DNA from: Calditrichota bacterium
GTDB lineage: Bacteria; Zixibacteria; MSB-5A5; GN15; FEB-12
Direction: 5' to 3'
NCBI GenBank assembly: GCA_008501655.1
Contig: QQUK01000137.1
Location: 1-8,182 of the forward strand
Length of the DNA stretch: 8,182 bases
This document shows, in pieces, positions 6,440-8,182 of this stretch. The notes beneath the pieces were generated by a model. It saw nothing but the letters and a program-made list of their open reading frames with translations, was not told the origin of the DNA and ran no database searches. A program made the translations under genes and the position numbers. The stretch's first letter is position 1. Every line of letters begins with the position of its first letter.

Positions 6440-6445
6440 TCCTCT
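6440..6445 (-). promoter_or_regulatory. Ribosome binding site of the 293-aa protein gene
   Basis: On the minus strand this reads AGAGGA, 7 bases before the ATG at 6432. It sits within the 16-base gap after the upstream gene and supports the start and the operon arrangement. Confidence 0.7.
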
Positions 6446-6448
6446 CTT

Positions 6449-8095
6449 TTAGTTATTTTGAACCAGTTTTTTTCGTTCAGTCTCTGCTTCCTTGCTATGG
6501 TTATAGTCGATTCCTTGTTGTAATGATTTACCGAATGCTTCCGGGTTGAGATATTTGCCAAGATGATCGTTATGTTTGCGAGATTCAACTTCTATTCTGT
6601 TTTGTTGAGCGTATGCATCATTTCTGATTCCGGTTACCTGCCAGGAGACTTTGATATTCGGTTTATCAGTCTGTATGACGAATCTGTTCCCGGAGATTTC
6701 TTCTGAGATGATTGCCTGCGAAAATGCACCGATAGTTGTTAGCTGATAGCGGAAGTCTTTGTTTAAAGCATCAAAGTACTCGGGGAGTGTCACAATTGCA
6801 TAGCCGTTTTGATCGGTTGTAATATTTCCATTATAGACGTTCATCATATCAGGTGATTCCACAAACGAATGGGCGAGGTATTTATTTTCGGGATCTAAGG
6901 GATGGTCGATTTTAAAAGAACCGGCTGACTTGGATAGAGTTCCGTTGACATGGACATTTCCTGAGAAATAACCGGCATATCTGTCACCGGTTGTCGCACC
7001 TCCTCCGGCAGTAGCATATAAGCCGTATACAAATGCATCGGTATTGCCATATCCTGCAGCATAAACACCATAAGCAGTTCCGAAGTTTGTTGTAACGGTC
7101 GTGCCACGGACACCAGTAGATACTCCGTTATCGTCCATACCGGTTCCGATAACACCAGTTTCATATCCTGTCCCGATGACACCAATGTAACCACCTTCAA
7201 ACCGACCGCCAATCCCAAACTCCGATGAAATATTCTGGTTGGCGATTCCTTTGATAGCGGTGTTATCCCAGTTTGAAGTATTGGGACCGGTATATTCAAC
7301 ATGAAGTATTGTTCCGTTCGCCTGGTCGTTTGTACCGGTGAAATAACCGGCGAGGGTGTCACCTGCTTCGATTTCAAGAAAGGCTACCGGGGTTCCAGAC
7401 CCGATTCCTAAACCTGCGTGTCCTAAAGAATCAATTTTGAATCGTTCTCCGAAATTTGAATATAAATTCCAACTTTTAGTTAATCCATGATAATAATGAT
7501 AGGCTCCGAAGTTTCCGTTTGTGGTATATCCATAAAATGGATAACCAGCAGAACTTGATACATTTACATTCATTCCGCCATAACCGGTTGTCGTTTTATG
7601 TAAACCAAAAACTTCGTTCCCGTTAATCGGATAGTTTCTGCCAATACCGACAAAATCAGTCGGTGTCTCAAGTTCAACAACAGTCCCGTTGTCAACCCAT
7701 CCTCCGCCTGATTTTGCTGATTCAGCGTAAAAGGCATAGGGTACTGAAGTAAATTTAGTTCTTGGTGCAAGCTCCGGGTCAGGGGAGATGGTAATGCCAA
7801 GGTATCTGTTTGTGTCAGAAAAAACTGATGGTACTAACAGATTGTTGCTTCCGAGAGGATAATTGAATGTTCCGTCTGTAACCGAAACAACTCGTGGTCC
7901 TGATGTCCAGAGTAAAGCACCACCAACCGAGTTGTCATAGATGTTAAAAGTTATAGTTTTGTTTCCGTTAACCGGTGTGCCGCCATCGGTGACATATCCC
8001 TGATAATTTACTACTTGCGGAGTTCCTTCTGAGAATGCACAAGGTGTAGAGATTAATAGTAAAAAGGTTACTAGTAAAAAGGTATATCTGTTCAT
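6449..8095 (-). CDS. Secreted fibre-like modular protein with FKIDHPLDP-type C-terminal domain
   Basis: This 548-residue exported protein has no assigned function. Residues 1-22 are a signal peptide (cleavage near CAFS-EGT). Residues 28-128 are the same 'VNYQGYVTD...DPELAPRTKF...VPYAF' module as in the downstream 293-aa protein. Residues 130-390 are Gly-, Tyr- and Thr-rich. They contain short repeats such as 'GVIGTGYETGVIGTG' near 305-320 and 'YGVYAAGYG' near 342-350, which suggest a repetitive beta-structured shaft like that of trimeric fibres. Residues 388-506 start with 'LSKSAGSFKIDHPLDPENKY' and continue through 'SFVESPDMMNVYNG' and 'VSWQVTGIRNDAYA'. This domain recurs, in my recollection, in large exported proteins of diverse bacteria. 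The last 40 residues are strongly charged. The ATG at 8095 is preferred over a GTG at 8107 because GAGG lies 6 bases before it. The gene leads the two-gene unit with the 293-aa gene. Confidence 0.82.
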   Translation of the reverse strand: MNRYTFLLVTFLLLISTPCAFSEGTPQVVNYQGYVTDGGTPVNGNKTITFNIYDNSVGGALLWTSGPRVVSVTDGTFNYPLGSNNLLVPSVFSDTNRYLGITISPDPELAPRTKFTSVPYAFYAESAKSGGGWVDNGTVVELETPTDFVGIGRNYPINGNEVFGLHKTTTGYGGMNVNVSSSAGYPFYGYTTNGNFGAYHYYHGLTKSWNLYSNFGERFKIDSLGHAGLGIGSGTPVAFLEIEAGDTLAGYFTGTNDQANGTILHVEYTGPNTSNWDNTAIKGIANQNISSEFGIGGRFEGGYIGVIGTGYETGVIGTGMDDNGVSTGVRGTTVTTNFGTAYGVYAAGYGNTDAFVYGLYATAGGGATTGDRYAGYFSGNVHVNGTLSKSAGSFKIDHPLDPENKYLAHSFVESPDMMNVYNGNITTDQNGYAIVTLPEYFDALNKDFRYQLTTIGAFSQAIISEEISGNRFVIQTDKPNIKVSWQVTGIRNDAYAQQNRIEVESRKHNDHLGKYLNPEAFGKSLQQGIDYNHSKEAETERKKLVQNN

Positions 8096-8101
8096 AGAAA
8101 A

Positions 8102-8105
8102 CCTC
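8102..8105 (-). promoter_or_regulatory. Ribosome binding site of the 548-aa protein gene
   Basis: On the minus strand this reads GAGG, 6 bases before the ATG at 8095. It rules out the longer GTG start at 8107, which would overlap the site and place four extra residues before the signal peptide. Confidence 0.7.
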
Positions 8106-8182
8106 ACAGTTTATATGATTAAGTTGTGATTGCTTTTTGCGTATGAGTCGTCCTGAATAAAAATAAGTTATTGGAAATTGTT

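Noticed and set aside
6895..7377. A 160-residue open frame in another frame of the same strand inside the 548-aa gene
   Set aside because: It lies fully within a gene that has a signal peptide and conserved modules, and its composition (many Met, Pro, Gln, Thr) is typical of an out-of-frame reading.
8162..8172. Inverted repeat AATAA-N-TTATT near the right end
   Set aside because: It is very short and made only of A and T, as expected by chance in such DNA.
8096..8182. Promoter for the 548-aa gene
   Set aside because: On the minus strand a TATAAA-like element lies near 8115-8120, but no acceptable -35 stands 15-19 bases away, and the upstream region is cut by the window end.

Overview
The window looks like chromosomal DNA of an uncultured, moderately AT-rich Gram-negative bacterium. 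The efflux pump plus TolC-type outer membrane channel indicate two membranes. The start codons have strong purine-rich Shine-Dalgarno sequences, and two sigma-70-like promoters (TTGAC-type -35, TATA-type -10) are visible; both argue against a typical Bacteroidota genome. The secreted proteins carry dockerin-like tails of the form 'CC-x-GIRGN...IADIVYLVSYSFGGGPAP...C', with thrombospondin type 3 repeats in one of them. That style is familiar from FCB-group and candidate-phylum genomes such as Zixibacteria and relatives. This lineage guess is inference and is not proven by the window.

Left part (1-2033, + strand): the C-terminal quarter of an RND (HAE1/AcrB-like) efflux transporter, whose last 8 bases overlap the start of a complete TolC-family channel gene. 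They form the end of an efflux operon. A strong hairpin with A and T tracts on both sides (2051-2086) closes this operon and also the convergent minus-strand gene.

Right part (2113-8095, - strand): four genes in a row for exported proteins. In transcription order they are a 548-aa modular surface/fibre-like protein, a 293-aa protein sharing its N-terminal module, a 221-aa protein with a dockerin-like tail, and an 803-aa protein with a PPC-like domain, a propeller-like middle, thrombospondin type 3 repeats and the same kind of dockerin-like tail. The first two are 16 bp apart and look co-transcribed. The 221-aa gene has its own promoter-like sequence directly behind the 293-aa gene and is followed by a hairpin terminator (4766-4796). 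The 803-aa gene has its own promoter-like sequence (4642-4669), a leader of about 110 nt and a perfect GGAGG ribosome site.

No enzyme active site is recognisable in the four exported proteins. Together they look like a small set of calcium-binding, multi-domain cell-surface or secreted proteins built by module shuffling. No RNA gene, mobile element or CRISPR array was seen.
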